Made by a program: the position numbers and the translations under genes. Positions 33,132 through 41,786 of a stretch of 64,000 bases of DNA are shown here, in pieces (the stretch's first letter is position 1; each line of letters opens with the position of its first letter). The notes below the pieces were generated by a model, which was not told where the DNA came from, ran no database searches, and saw only the letters and a list, made by a program, of their open reading frames with translations. The stretch comes from an uncultured Lachnoanaerobaculum sp. (GTDB taxonomy: Bacteria; Bacillota; Clostridia; Lachnospirales; Lachnospiraceae): NCBI GenBank assembly GCA_946999385.1, contig CAMQCZ010000003.1, positions 1 to 64,000 of the forward strand, given 5' to 3'.

Positions 33132-33160
33132 ATTTTTAATTATCTAAGGAGGTTTTTTTT

Positions 33161-33709
33161 ATGGGAAATAATAATTTCATAAGTATAAAGCAACTTGCAG
33201 TATCTGCATTAAGCATTGCTTTAGCAACAGTCTTATCTATGATAAAGGTGTATGAATTTCCATTTGGAGGTTCAATAACATTATTTTCAATGTTATTTAT
33301 ATGTCTGCCGGGTATGCTCTATGGATTACCTATAGGCTTAGCTGCCGGATTTGTATATGGAATAATTCAATTTATGCTTGGAGCTTATGTAGTCAGTCCT
33401 ATACAGGTAGCTGTTGATTATTTCTTTGCATTTACTGCACTTGGTCTTTCCGGCTTATTTTATAAAAATAAAAATTATTTAAATTATGGATATATTATAG
33501 GTATAATAGGAAGATTTGTATTTGCTGTAATATCAGGATATGTATTTTTTGCAGAATATGCTTGGAAGGGCTGGAATCCATTAGCTTATTCATTATGCTA
33601 TAATGCCGCTTATATATTTTCAGAAGGAATAATAACATTAATAGTAATTAATATACCATTAGTAAAGAAAAATTTACAAAGATTAAGATTTGAAATAGAA
33701 GTTCATTAA
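33161..33709 (+). CDS. thiT: Energy-coupled thiamine transporter ThiT
   Basis: Substrate-binding (S) component of an ECF vitamin importer, 182 residues with six hydrophobic segments. Typical ThiT features include the N-terminal LAVSALSIALATVLSMIKVY, FGGSITLFSMLFICLPGMLYG, and the aromatic thiamine-binding stretch near AEYAWKGWNPLAYSLCYN. The TPP riboswitch directly upstream supports thiamine as the ligand. The shared ECF energising module (EcfA, EcfA', EcfT) must be encoded elsewhere. It ends in a bidirectional terminator. Confidence 0.95.
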   Translation: MGNNNFISIKQLAVSALSIALATVLSMIKVYEFPFGGSITLFSMLFICLPGMLYGLPIGLAAGFVYGIIQFMLGAYVVSPIQVAVDYFFAFTALGLSGLFYKNKNYLNYGYIIGIIGRFVFAVISGYVFFAEYAWKGWNPLAYSLCYNAAYIFSEGIITLIVINIPLVKKNLQRLRFEIEVH

Positions 33710-33741
33710 ATAATAGAAAAAGCTTATTAGTTTATTATATA

Positions 33742-33778
33742 AAAAGGTAGTATATATATTATTAATATACTACCTTTT
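33742..33778. terminator. Bidirectional terminator between thiT and the minus-strand unit
   Basis: AAAAGGTAGTATAT (33742-33755) pairs with ATATACTACCTTTT (33765-33778), a perfect 14-bp stem. It serves the two convergent transcripts. Confidence 0.9.
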
Positions 33779-33781
33779 ATT

Positions 33782-34843
33782 TTATTCATTTATTAAATAA
33801 GAAAATTTTCTTCCTGCATCCAGAAAGGCATCTATCTTTTTATCATCTGTTGATAAAGGAAGGTTGCATCCGGGTGTCAAAATAAAGCCATTTTTACATT
33901 TTTTACCTGCGAGTATACATTTTTTTACTTCCTCTTCAATATCACTTATAGTACCATTAGCTATAGTTTGTATAGGATTTACATTTCCGGCAATAGCTTT
34001 TGAGTCTGAAAAAAAATCACAGGCTTCATTTATATCCATTTCATTATCGATACTAAATAGTCCTATATCTAAATCTCTTATATATGACCAGATTTTTTTT
34101 GTATTACCACAAACGTGATAGCTTGGCATTGAGGAGGATTTTTTCAAAATATAAGAGCTTATTTCCAATGTATAAGGAAAAGCAAATTCTTTGTACATTT
34201 TAGGGCTTATCATTGTAGTAGAAGCGACAGGATCAGCCATGGAAAAGCTTACACCTAAATTTGAAAATATATCTACAACATATTTTATGCTATCACATAT
34301 ATATCTAAGAAAAGCATGTGCCTTTTGTGGTGATTTAATCATTGCTTTTAAGAGCTTTTCAGTACCGAGAACAAAGCCTGCAAGTGTCATTGGACCTGAA
34401 ACCGAGGCACCGACAGGAGAAATATTTTCAGCTATTTTTTTAAGTCTTGCAGTAGCATTGTAATACATTTTCAGATTTCCACAGTCTAAATTTATTTTTT
34501 GTAATTTATCAATTTCATCAATACTTTCTATAGGATGCTTTTCTACATATACAAGCCCTTGCTCAGGATAATGAGCTACAACGCCCAAGGCCTCGGCTAT
34601 GCCATAGGCATTGGGGCCGACTCCTAATCCGTCAAGTCCGAAGCGATTAAATGCCGCAATATCTGCTTCTACAAGATTATCTTCATTTAACCAATATTGC
34701 TTTGTATTTTTACCTATAAGACGTGCTTTGATTTCACCTAAAAAAGGATCCATTATAAGTCTGTCATATATTTTGTTTTCACTAATTGCCTTGCTTCTTT
34801 CAAGGGGAGTCATTTTATCTTTTTTATTCAAAATAAGTTTCAT
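33782..34843 (-). CDS. URO-D family protein (MtaA/CmuA methyltransferase type)
   Basis: A 353-residue protein of the uroporphyrinogen decarboxylase superfamily. It carries the zinc-site residues of the methylcobamide:thiol methyltransferase branch: H-x-C in SYHVCGNT and a later Cys in LTPGCNLP. A true HemE would have different active-site residues. The branch moves methyl groups between corrinoid and a thiol or tetrahydrofolate; the substrate here is unknown. It lies eight bases after the MATE gene on the same strand, and its ribosome site overlaps that gene's stop (TTAGAGG). Nearness to the cobalamin operon fits a corrinoid link, though this is only suggestive. Confidence 0.8.
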   Translation of the reverse strand: MKLILNKKDKMTPLERSKAISENKIYDRLIMDPFLGEIKARLIGKNTKQYWLNEDNLVEADIAAFNRFGLDGLGVGPNAYGIAEALGVVAHYPEQGLVYVEKHPIESIDEIDKLQKINLDCGNLKMYYNATARLKKIAENISPVGASVSGPMTLAGFVLGTEKLLKAMIKSPQKAHAFLRYICDSIKYVVDIFSNLGVSFSMADPVASTTMISPKMYKEFAFPYTLEISSYILKKSSSMPSYHVCGNTKKIWSYIRDLDIGLFSIDNEMDINEACDFFSDSKAIAGNVNPIQTIANGTISDIEEEVKKCILAGKKCKNGFILTPGCNLPLSTDDKKIDAFLDAGRKFSYLINE

Positions 34844-34851
34844 AAAAGCCT

Positions 34852-36231
34852 CTAATTGTTAATTTTATTTTTTATATGTAACCATCTCCAAGTTTTTGAA
34901 AATAGATGAAGATATATAAGGAAGAAAATACTTGTAAGTCCCCATGATATAGGATATGCAAGCATTGCAGTTTCAATATTTGTATATATAGGGAACATTG
35001 TAATTATCCATAGCATACGGCTTACGCATATACCGATAGCAGTTATAAGCATTGGTATCCAAACATCTCCACAAGCTCTTAATAAGCCAGGATATATTTC
35101 TATAATTATAAATAATGGATAACTATAAACCATTAATTTTAATATTTTGATTCCTATAGTGATGACTTCTTTGTCTTTTGTAAATAGCATATATAAGGAT
35201 TTCCCAAATGTTAAGAAAAGTATACAAAAGCAGAGGGTTATAACACTTGCCATTATAAGAGATGTATAAAAACTATTTTTTACTCTTTCTTTTTTATTAG
35301 CACCATAATTTTGCCCGGCAACAGTTGTTATAGCAATACCCATAGCCTGCATGCTCATCCAAAATATTGGATCTATTTTAGAAAATGCGGCATATGCTGC
35401 AATTGAATCAGTACCCAATATATTAACGGATGATTGTATCATAATATTTGCAATGTTATACATTATAGATTGCAAGCCTGCAGCAAGACCGAGATAAAAC
35501 ATTTTTTTAAGATGATATAAGTTTATTTTTATTTCTTTTGGATAAAGCTTATAAATATCATCAGTTTTAATCAATTTATAAAGTATTAATAAGCAACTTA
35601 TTGCTTGACTGGAAATGGTGGCAAGAGCGGCACCTAAAACTCCTAGATTTAAGCTTATAACACAAATAAGATCAAGTATAATATTTACAAAGCAGGATAT
35701 TATCAATATAATTAGCGGAGTTTTTGAATCTCCTATGGAACGAAATATAGCAGCTCCCATATTATATACAAGGTTGAATACCATACCTAAAAATATAATA
35801 CTTAAATAGGTGCTTGCCATTTTAAACATATCCTCAGGCACATTCATATGTTGTAAGAAAAAATCTGTTGCGAAGAAGCCGATTATGCTTATAATAAGTC
35901 CGAAAATAATAGAAAATGCTATTGCTGTATGTATGCAGGCTTTAATATCTTTATGATGCTTGGCACCGAAATGCTGACTTATTATTATTGAAAAACCTGA
36001 GGCGACACCTACAAAAAAGCCTACGAATAAATTTAATATAGTTCCGGTACTTCCTCCAACTGCCGCAAGAGCCTCTTTTCCTACAAAATTACCAACTATG
36101 ACGGCATCCGCAGTATTATAAAGCTGTTGAAAAACCGAGCCGAAAAGTATGGGGAAAAAGAAAAATATTATTTGCTTAACTATGGAGCCTTTGGTTACAT
36201 CTACACTTGTTATATTTTGTTTATTTTTCAT
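34852..36231 (-). CDS. MATE-family multidrug/metabolite efflux transporter
   Basis: Membrane exporter of 459 residues with twelve predicted helices in two MATE halves. The N-terminus has FFFPILFGSVFQQLYNTADAVIVGNFVGKEALAAVGG, typical of NorM/DinF-like MATE proteins, and the C-half repeats the pattern (QAMGIAITTVAGQNYGA). It uses a sodium or proton gradient; substrates are unknown. The gene is first in a two-gene minus-strand unit behind a promoter and leader terminator. Its GAGAGG ribosome site is part of an AGGCTTT element that is repeated in that terminator. Confidence 0.93.
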   Translation of the reverse strand: MKNKQNITSVDVTKGSIVKQIIFFFFPILFGSVFQQLYNTADAVIVGNFVGKEALAAVGGSTGTILNLFVGFFVGVASGFSIIISQHFGAKHHKDIKACIHTAIAFSIIFGLIISIIGFFATDFFLQHMNVPEDMFKMASTYLSIIFLGMVFNLVYNMGAAIFRSIGDSKTPLIILIISCFVNIILDLICVISLNLGVLGAALATISSQAISCLLILYKLIKTDDIYKLYPKEIKINLYHLKKMFYLGLAAGLQSIMYNIANIMIQSSVNILGTDSIAAYAAFSKIDPIFWMSMQAMGIAITTVAGQNYGANKKERVKNSFYTSLIMASVITLCFCILFLTFGKSLYMLFTKDKEVITIGIKILKLMVYSYPLFIIIEIYPGLLRACGDVWIPMLITAIGICVSRMLWIITMFPIYTNIETAMLAYPISWGLTSIFFLIYLHLFSKTWRWLHIKNKINN

Positions 36232-36259
36232 AAAAGCCTCTCACTTAATAATATAAAAT

Positions 36260-36303
36260 AAAAAAACAAAGCCTAATTGTCATAAAGACAAAAAGAAGGC
36301 TTT
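36260..36303 (-). terminator. Leader terminator (possible attenuator) before the MATE gene
   Basis: On the minus strand AAAGCCT (36303-36297) pairs with AGGCTTT (36274-36268), with an inner TGTC/GACA pairing, followed by seven T. It stands between the only visible minus promoter and the MATE start. The same AGGCTTT occurs at the MATE ribosome site (36239-36233), so the first arm could pair with either. Confidence 0.7.
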
Positions 36304-36321
36304 ATAATCTTTCTATTGCCT

Positions 36322-36350
36322 ATCATAACATTAAAAAATAAAATTGACCA
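36322..36350 (-). promoter_or_regulatory. Probable promoter of the MATE/URO-D unit
   Basis: On the minus strand TGGTCA (36350-36345), 17-base spacer, TATGAT (36327-36322). The -35 is a moderate match and the -10 a good one. Confidence 0.5.
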
Positions 36351-36428
36351 GTGATATAAACATTTAATTAATTAATAAAATATTTATTTTTCCTTTTTTA
36401 TTAATAAATATAAGAAGACCTATGCGAC

Positions 36429-36457
36429 TTGTGGAGTTTGAGACTTTTTAGTATAAT
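36429..36457 (+). promoter_or_regulatory. Probable promoter of the cobalamin operon
   Basis: TTGTGG (36429-36434), 17-base spacer, TATAAT (36452-36457), 31 bases before cobO. The -35 is weak. No cobalamin riboswitch is visible upstream. Confidence 0.5.
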
Positions 36458-36488
36458 TTTATATAATAAGATGGTGAAAGGGAGTACA

Positions 36489-37010
36489 ATGAAAGCTTTA
36501 ACTCATATATATACAGGAGATGGAAAAGGTAAGACGACTGCGGCTATAGGATTAAGTATAAGGGCCGCAGGTGCCGGCTTAAGAGTTTTATTTACTCAAT
36601 TTTTAAAAACCTCCAATTCAAGTGAATTAAAAATTTTAAAAAATATAGAAAATATTGATGTATTTGTACCGGATAAAAGCTTCGGATTTATAAAATATAT
36701 GTCTAAAGAAAAGCTGGAAGAGGCAAGAGCTTATTATAATAATTATTTTAATAATATTATAAATAAGCTTAATGATAAATATGATTTATTAATTATGGAC
36801 GAATTTATGGCTGCTTATAATTATAATATGATAGATAAAAGTTCAGCTTTGGATTTTATAGAAAATAAGAGCTATTCCCTGGAGCTGGTACTTACAGGCA
36901 GAAATCCGGATGAAAAATTAAAAGAAATAAGTGATTATTATAGCGAAATAAAGGCTGTTAAGCATCCATATAATAAGGGGATAGAAGCAAGACAGGGAAT
37001 AGAGTTTTAA
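36489..37010 (+). CDS. cobO: Cob(I)yrinic acid a,c-diamide adenosyltransferase (CobO/BtuR)
   Basis: Adds the 5'-deoxyadenosyl group to reduced corrinoids. The protein is 173 residues from ATG 36489, supported by AAAGGGAG; an in-frame extension from 36429 covers the promoter and is rejected. The P-loop TGDGKGKTTAA is at the N-terminus, followed by VLFTQFLKT and the Walker B-like LLIMDEFMAA, and LTGRNPDEKL near the end, all typical of the BtuR/CobO family. It is the first gene of the cobalamin operon, eight bases before cbiD. Confidence 0.93.
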   Translation: MKALTHIYTGDGKGKTTAAIGLSIRAAGAGLRVLFTQFLKTSNSSELKILKNIENIDVFVPDKSFGFIKYMSKEKLEEARAYYNNYFNNIINKLNDKYDLLIMDEFMAAYNYNMIDKSSALDFIENKSYSLELVLTGRNPDEKLKEISDYYSEIKAVKHPYNKGIEARQGIEF

Positions 37011-37017
37011 GAAAAAT

Positions 37018-38322
37018 ATGAAGGGTTTAGAAGATTATAATAAAGAATTATTATCAGGCATGAGGGCAGGCTATACAACAGGCACCTGTGCTTGTGCAGG
37101 AGCAAAGGCGGCTTTATTAATTTTATTGGGTAGACAAATAGAATTTGTTAGAGTAAGAACACCATTTGGTATAGATTTAGATTTGGAAATATATGATGTT
37201 AGTATAAATAATGATTATATAAGGAGCGTAAGCCTTGCTATAAAAAAATATGCAGGTGATGATCCTGATGTTACGGACGGAATATATATATATTCCAAGC
37301 TTAGTATACTTGATAAGCTTGTTGAATCTGATATGAATATAAATTCAAAACTTGAGGAAGCATATCTTGATAGAGATTTAAATATAAACGATAAAAATAA
37401 AATATTTATTTGTGGCGGTATAGGTATAGGTAAGGTAACAAGAAAAGGTCTTGATAGAGCTGTTGGAGAGTCGGCTATTAATACAACACCAAGAAGAATG
37501 ATAAGAGAGCATTTAAATGAAATATTAAAGGATTTCAATGTAAAAGGAGATATTTTAGTTGAAATATATGCAAATGAAGGACTTGAAATTTCAAAAAAAA
37601 CCTTCAATAAAAAATTAGGAATTGAGGGTGGGATTTCTATACTTGGAACTAGTGGAATAGTAAAGCCTATGAGCAAGAAAGCATTGATAGAAACTATAAG
37701 AGTAGAATTAAGAGCAAGGCTTGCTTATAATAAATATATATTTGCTACAGTTGGAAATTATGGACTTTCTTATATTGCAGATAAGTATAATATAGATAGA
37801 AATGAAGTGCTTGAATTTAGTAATTATATTGGAGAACTTATAGATATGGCAGTTGATTATTCCTGTGAAGGTATAATATTACTTGGGCATATAGGAAAAT
37901 TTATAAAATTAAGCGGAGGTATTATGAATACACATAGTAATGAAGCTGACTCAAGAGCTGAACTTATGGCTGCAAATTTGCTTAAAGCAGATATAAATAA
38001 TAAGAGCTCAGATGAAATTTTGAATATAGCTAAAAGAATTCTAAGTTCAAATACAAGTGATGAGGCTATAGATATTTTAAAGCATGAAAATATATTAAAG
38101 GAGGTCATGTCTGTTATTGCTCAAAATATTTATAAATATGTATGTCTTAGAAGAGATAGGGCTGTTAATTTAGCACAGAAAATTAGTGATAAGCATGGTG
38201 AAAATACCAATAAGACTTCGGAAATGAAAATAGCTATACTCAGCTTCAATTTAAATGAAGGAGAGCTTTTAAAAATTGGAGCTTATGATGAAATATTAGC
38301 AAATATAAAAAAGGAAAAATAA
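37018..38322 (+). CDS. cbiD: Cobalt-precorrin-5B C1-methyltransferase CbiD
   Basis: Methylates C1 in the oxygen-independent corrin ring pathway. The N-terminal AGYTTGTCACAGAKAAL and GDDPDVTDG are CbiD signatures, as is the later GTSGIVKPMSKKALIETI. At 434 residues it is longer than the 360-380 common in the family; the extra length is mainly near the C-terminus (after LSGGIMNTHS). It starts eight bases after cobO and ends one base before the next gene. Its presence shows that the anaerobic pathway is used. Confidence 0.93.
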   Translation: MKGLEDYNKELLSGMRAGYTTGTCACAGAKAALLILLGRQIEFVRVRTPFGIDLDLEIYDVSINNDYIRSVSLAIKKYAGDDPDVTDGIYIYSKLSILDKLVESDMNINSKLEEAYLDRDLNINDKNKIFICGGIGIGKVTRKGLDRAVGESAINTTPRRMIREHLNEILKDFNVKGDILVEIYANEGLEISKKTFNKKLGIEGGISILGTSGIVKPMSKKALIETIRVELRARLAYNKYIFATVGNYGLSYIADKYNIDRNEVLEFSNYIGELIDMAVDYSCEGIILLGHIGKFIKLSGGIMNTHSNEADSRAELMAANLLKADINNKSSDEILNIAKRILSSNTSDEAIDILKHENILKEVMSVIAQNIYKYVCLRRDRAVNLAQKISDKHGENTNKTSEMKIAILSFNLNEGELLKIGAYDEILANIKKEK

Positions 38323-38323
38323 A

Positions 38324-38995
38324 ATGGCAAAATTATATGGTATCAGTGTGGGTATAGGAGATAGTGAAGATATAAGCTTAAAGGCTGTAAGAATAATGAA
38401 TAAGGTTGATATTATTGCTTTTGCAGGAATAGATATCACTAAAAATTTGGCTTATAAAATAGCTCTGGGAGCTGAAAAAAATATTGAAACAAAAGAAAAG
38501 CTTGCAATATATATGCCTATGATAAAAGAAAAAGAAAAATTAAAGGAGGCACATGAGCAGGGTGCAAATTTAATTGAAGAAAAGTTAAAGGAAGGAAAAA
38601 ATGTAGGCTTTTTAGTTTTAGGAGATGCAAGCATTTACTCTACATATTATTATTTATATGAAATAATAAAAAAAAGAGGATATGAGGCTGAAATTATATC
38701 AGGGATAAGCTCATTTTGTGCGGTAGCGGCAAAATTATCCATTGATCTTGTTTCAAATTCAAAGTCCCTACATATAATACCTGCAAATTATGGTATAGAT
38801 AAGGCTTTTAAATATGATGGAACAAAGGTTTTTATGAAGCTTGGAACAGATATGACAAAATATAAGTCTATGTTAAAAAATAAAAAATTTATTTTGATTG
38901 AAAATTGTAATTTGGAAAATGAAAGGATTTATACTGATTTTGAAGAATTGCCTGATAAGATTAGTTATTTTTCTTTAATGATAATAAAGGATTAG
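38324..38995 (+). CDS. cbiL: Cobalt-factor II C20-methyltransferase
   Basis: SAM-dependent tetrapyrrole methylase of 223 residues, methylating C20 early in corrin synthesis. It begins KLYGISVGIGDSEDISLKAV, where Gly-x-Gly-Asp is a slight variation of the family GVGPGDPELLTLKA. The later VGFLVLGDASIYSTYYYL and IISGISSFCAVAAKL complete the CbiL/CobI pattern. It lies between cbiD and cbiH in the operon, its natural place. The 223-residue length is within the family range. Confidence 0.9.
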   Translation: MAKLYGISVGIGDSEDISLKAVRIMNKVDIIAFAGIDITKNLAYKIALGAEKNIETKEKLAIYMPMIKEKEKLKEAHEQGANLIEEKLKEGKNVGFLVLGDASIYSTYYYLYEIIKKRGYEAEIISGISSFCAVAAKLSIDLVSNSKSLHIIPANYGIDKAFKYDGTKVFMKLGTDMTKYKSMLKNKKFILIENCNLENERIYTDFEELPDKISYFSLMIIKD

Positions 38996-39007
38996 ATTGG
39001 AAAATAT

Positions 39008-39742
39008 ATGAAAAAATTATATGTTATAGGCTTGGGACCTGGAAATATAGAAAAAATGACCATTGAAGCACATAGTGCCTTGGAAGAAGCCCATATTATA
39101 ATAGGATATTCAGTTTATATTGAATTAATAAAAAAATATTTTGAAAATAAAGAATTTATATCGGGAGCTATGAAAAAAGAAGTCCAAAGATGTGAGCTTG
39201 CTATAAATATGGCTAATGAAGGTAATATTGTTGCTATGGTTTGTTCAGGTGACAGTGGAGTTTATGGTATGGCAGGGCTTATATTGGAACTTGCAAAGGA
39301 TTATGATGACTTGGAAATTAAAATCATACCGGGAATAAGCTCGGCTTTGGCAGGAGCCGCTCTTATAGGAGCACCGCTTATGCATGATTTTGCTATTATA
39401 AGCCTTAGTGATTTATTAACACCATGGGAAAAAATAAGCTTACGTCTGGAGCTTGCAAGCAAGGGCGATTTTGTTATAAGTATTTACAATCCTTCAAGTA
39501 AAAATAGAAGTGATTATTTACAAAAAGCCTGTGATATAATGCTCAAATATAAAAGTAAGGATACCCCCTGTGCTATAGTAAATAAGATAGCAAGAGAAGG
39601 CGAAAATTACCAAATTATGGATTTGGAAGCTTTGAGAAATGCAAAAGCTGATATGTTTTCAACTATATTTATAGGAAATTCACAAACAAAAATTATAAAT
39701 AATAAAATAGTTACGCCAAGAGGATATAAAATAAATGAATAA
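39008..39742 (+). CDS. cbiH: Cobalt-precorrin-3 C17-methyltransferase
   Basis: SAM-dependent methylase that methylates C17 and contracts the corrin ring. The protein is 244 residues and starts KKLYVIGLGPGNIEKMTIEA, with MVCSGDSGVYGMAGLILE and IPGISSALAGAALIGAPLMHDFAIISLSD, the latter a clear CbiH/CobJ signature. It overlaps the start of the next gene by eight bases. The CbiG domain sometimes fused to CbiH is not present. Confidence 0.93.
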   Translation: MKKLYVIGLGPGNIEKMTIEAHSALEEAHIIIGYSVYIELIKKYFENKEFISGAMKKEVQRCELAINMANEGNIVAMVCSGDSGVYGMAGLILELAKDYDDLEIKIIPGISSALAGAALIGAPLMHDFAIISLSDLLTPWEKISLRLELASKGDFVISIYNPSSKNRSDYLQKACDIMLKYKSKDTPCAIVNKIAREGENYQIMDLEALRNAKADMFSTIFIGNSQTKIINNKIVTPRGYKINE

Positions 39743-41786
39743 AATAATTATTTTTGCCGGTACTACGGAAGGACGTATATTGGCAAAATATTGTAATGAT
39801 AATTTGATACCGGCTATTGTATGTGTTGCAACGGAATATGGAAGTGAGCTTTTAGATGATTTGAAAAATATTCAAATAAATAAAGGAAGAAAAAATGAGA
39901 AAGAAATGGAAGAGCTATTTTTATCAAATGATATTTCTATTATATATGATGCAACACATCCATATGCAAAAATAGTTTCTGAAAATATAGTAAATGTTGC
40001 TAAAAAATTAAATTTAAGCTATGTAAGGGTAGTTAGAAAAAAAATTGAATTTGATGATAAAATTTGCTTGGAGTTTGAAGATATAGATGAGCTTGTCAAA
40101 TATTTGAAAAATAATAATGAAAATGTTCTTATTACTACAGGTGCAAAGGAAATATATAAATATAAGGACTTGAATTTAAATACCTTATTTCCAAGAATTT
40201 TACCGAATATAGAAAGTATTAGAGCTTGTGAGGATATAAATATACCTAAATCTAATATTATAGCTATGCAAGGTCCTTTTCAGATTGATATGAATATAGC
40301 TTTGTTAAAGCAATATAAATGTAAGTATCTAATAACTAAGGAATCAGGCAGTATAGGAGGATTTGAAGAAAAAATACAAGCCTGTAGAGCCTTAGGTATT
40401 AAAGCCTTAGTTATAAAAAGACCCTGTATAGAAGAGGGGATTTCTGTAGATAAATGTATAGAAAAAATTTCTTTTGAACATATGAAGCCTAAGTTTATGT
40501 CCGGAGATGTGAAATTAAAGAAAAAATTAAATATAAAAATTGTAGGGATGGGGATGGGCTTTGATAAATTACTAACTCTTGAAGCTATAGAGGCTATTAG
40601 AGAAGCTGATATTTTTGTCGGTGCAAACAGGTTGCTTGATATGTGCAAAAATATAGCTAAGGAAAATAAAAAGACATTTATATCATATAATTCAAAAGAT
40701 ATTTTAAATTGGATTTATAATAATGCCGAGGAGAATGAAAAAATTTTGTTGGCAGTAAGTGGTGATGCTTCTTTTTATTCGATATATAAAAATTTTAAAA
40801 AGGAGTTGAATAAATTTATTGATGATGGATATTTTGACAAAAATATAAATTTAAAGGTTTTATCAGGGATTTCAAGCCTTTCATATATATGTGCAAAATT
40901 TAATATTGATTATGATAATATTAAAATAGTTAGCTTACATGGTAGAAATGAAAAGCTCGGTGAATTAATTGAAGATATAAAATATAATGAAAAAACCTTT
41001 GTGCTTAGTTCCGGAAATTTACAGGTGAATGATATTTTGAAAAATATTATATCCCTTGGCTTAGATGATATAGATGTGTATATTGCACAAAATATGTCAT
41101 TAGCAAATGAAAAATATTTAAAGGGAAAGCCTATAGAATTTATCAATGAAGAATTCGAAAAGCTCAGCTCTTTGATATTTATAAATAAAAATTTTCAAGT
41201 CAAAAAAATCAATTTTGGCTTGAATGATGATGATTTTATTAGAGATAATATACCTATGACAAAGTCAAATATTAGAGCTATATGTATGACAAAGCTTGAA
41301 TTAGCCGAAAATTCCATATGCTATGATATTGGTGCGGGAAGTGGTAGCTGTTCAATAGAAATGGCGACTTTTGCAGGATATGGCAAGGTTTATGCTATAG
41401 AACAAAAAGAGGATGCCTGTAGGCTTATATCTAAAAATATAAAAAAATTTGCCTTGAATAATATAGAGCTTGTACAGGGAGAAGCATCTGAAATTATAGA
41501 TGACTTGGAAAAACCTACACATGCTTTTATCGGGGGCAGTAGTGGCAAGCTTGATTTGATTGTAGACAAAATTTATAAAAAAAATAAAGATGCTATTATA
41601 GTTATTACAGCTATTTCTTTGGAAACAATAGGAGATATTAATGAAATTGTAAAAAAATATGAAAAAATAGGCTATGAATATGATTTGGTTTTTGCAAGTC
41701 TTGCAGATAATAAAAGGCTTGGAAAATATAATATGCTTTTGGCAAATAATCCGATTTTAATTGCAAAAATAAAGAGGAAGATATGA
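39735..41786 (+). CDS. Fused CbiJ-CbiE-CbiT (precorrin-6A reductase and C5,15-methyltransferase/decarboxylase)
   Basis: A 683-residue protein joining three corrin enzymes. Residues 1-255 are a CbiJ/CobK-type reductase (IIFAGTTEGRILAKYC, YDATHPYAKIVSENI). Residues 268-475 are CbiE, a tetrapyrrole methylase (IKIVGMGMGFDKLLTLEA, AVSGDASFY, LSGISSLSYICAKF). Residues 490-683 are CbiT, a class I SAM methyltransferase (PMTKSNIRAICMTKL, DIGAGSGSCSIEMA, AFIGGSSGKLD). CbiE-CbiT fusions are common (CobL); the added CbiJ at the front is less so. The gene overlaps cbiH by eight bases and cbiA by four. Confidence 0.9.
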   Translation: MNKIIIFAGTTEGRILAKYCNDNLIPAIVCVATEYGSELLDDLKNIQINKGRKNEKEMEELFLSNDISIIYDATHPYAKIVSENIVNVAKKLNLSYVRVVRKKIEFDDKICLEFEDIDELVKYLKNNNENVLITTGAKEIYKYKDLNLNTLFPRILPNIESIRACEDINIPKSNIIAMQGPFQIDMNIALLKQYKCKYLITKESGSIGGFEEKIQACRALGIKALVIKRPCIEEGISVDKCIEKISFEHMKPKFMSGDVKLKKKLNIKIVGMGMGFDKLLTLEAIEAIREADIFVGANRLLDMCKNIAKENKKTFISYNSKDILNWIYNNAEENEKILLAVSGDASFYSIYKNFKKELNKFIDDGYFDKNINLKVLSGISSLSYICAKFNIDYDNIKIVSLHGRNEKLGELIEDIKYNEKTFVLSSGNLQVNDILKNIISLGLDDIDVYIAQNMSLANEKYLKGKPIEFINEEFEKLSSLIFINKNFQVKKINFGLNDDDFIRDNIPMTKSNIRAICMTKLELAENSICYDIGAGSGSCSIEMATFAGYGKVYAIEQKEDACRLISKNIKKFALNNIELVQGEASEIIDDLEKPTHAFIGGSSGKLDLIVDKIYKKNKDAIIVITAISLETIGDINEIVKKYEKIGYEYDLVFASLADNKRLGKYNMLLANNPILIAKIKRKI

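Noticed and set aside
33782..34843. Uroporphyrinogen decarboxylase HemE
   Set aside because: The HxC and later Cys zinc motif belong to the methyltransferase branch, and no heme synthesis genes are near.
36232..36488. Cobalamin riboswitch before cobO
   Set aside because: No B12-box or other conserved core is visible; only a weak promoter and a minus-strand leader terminator.
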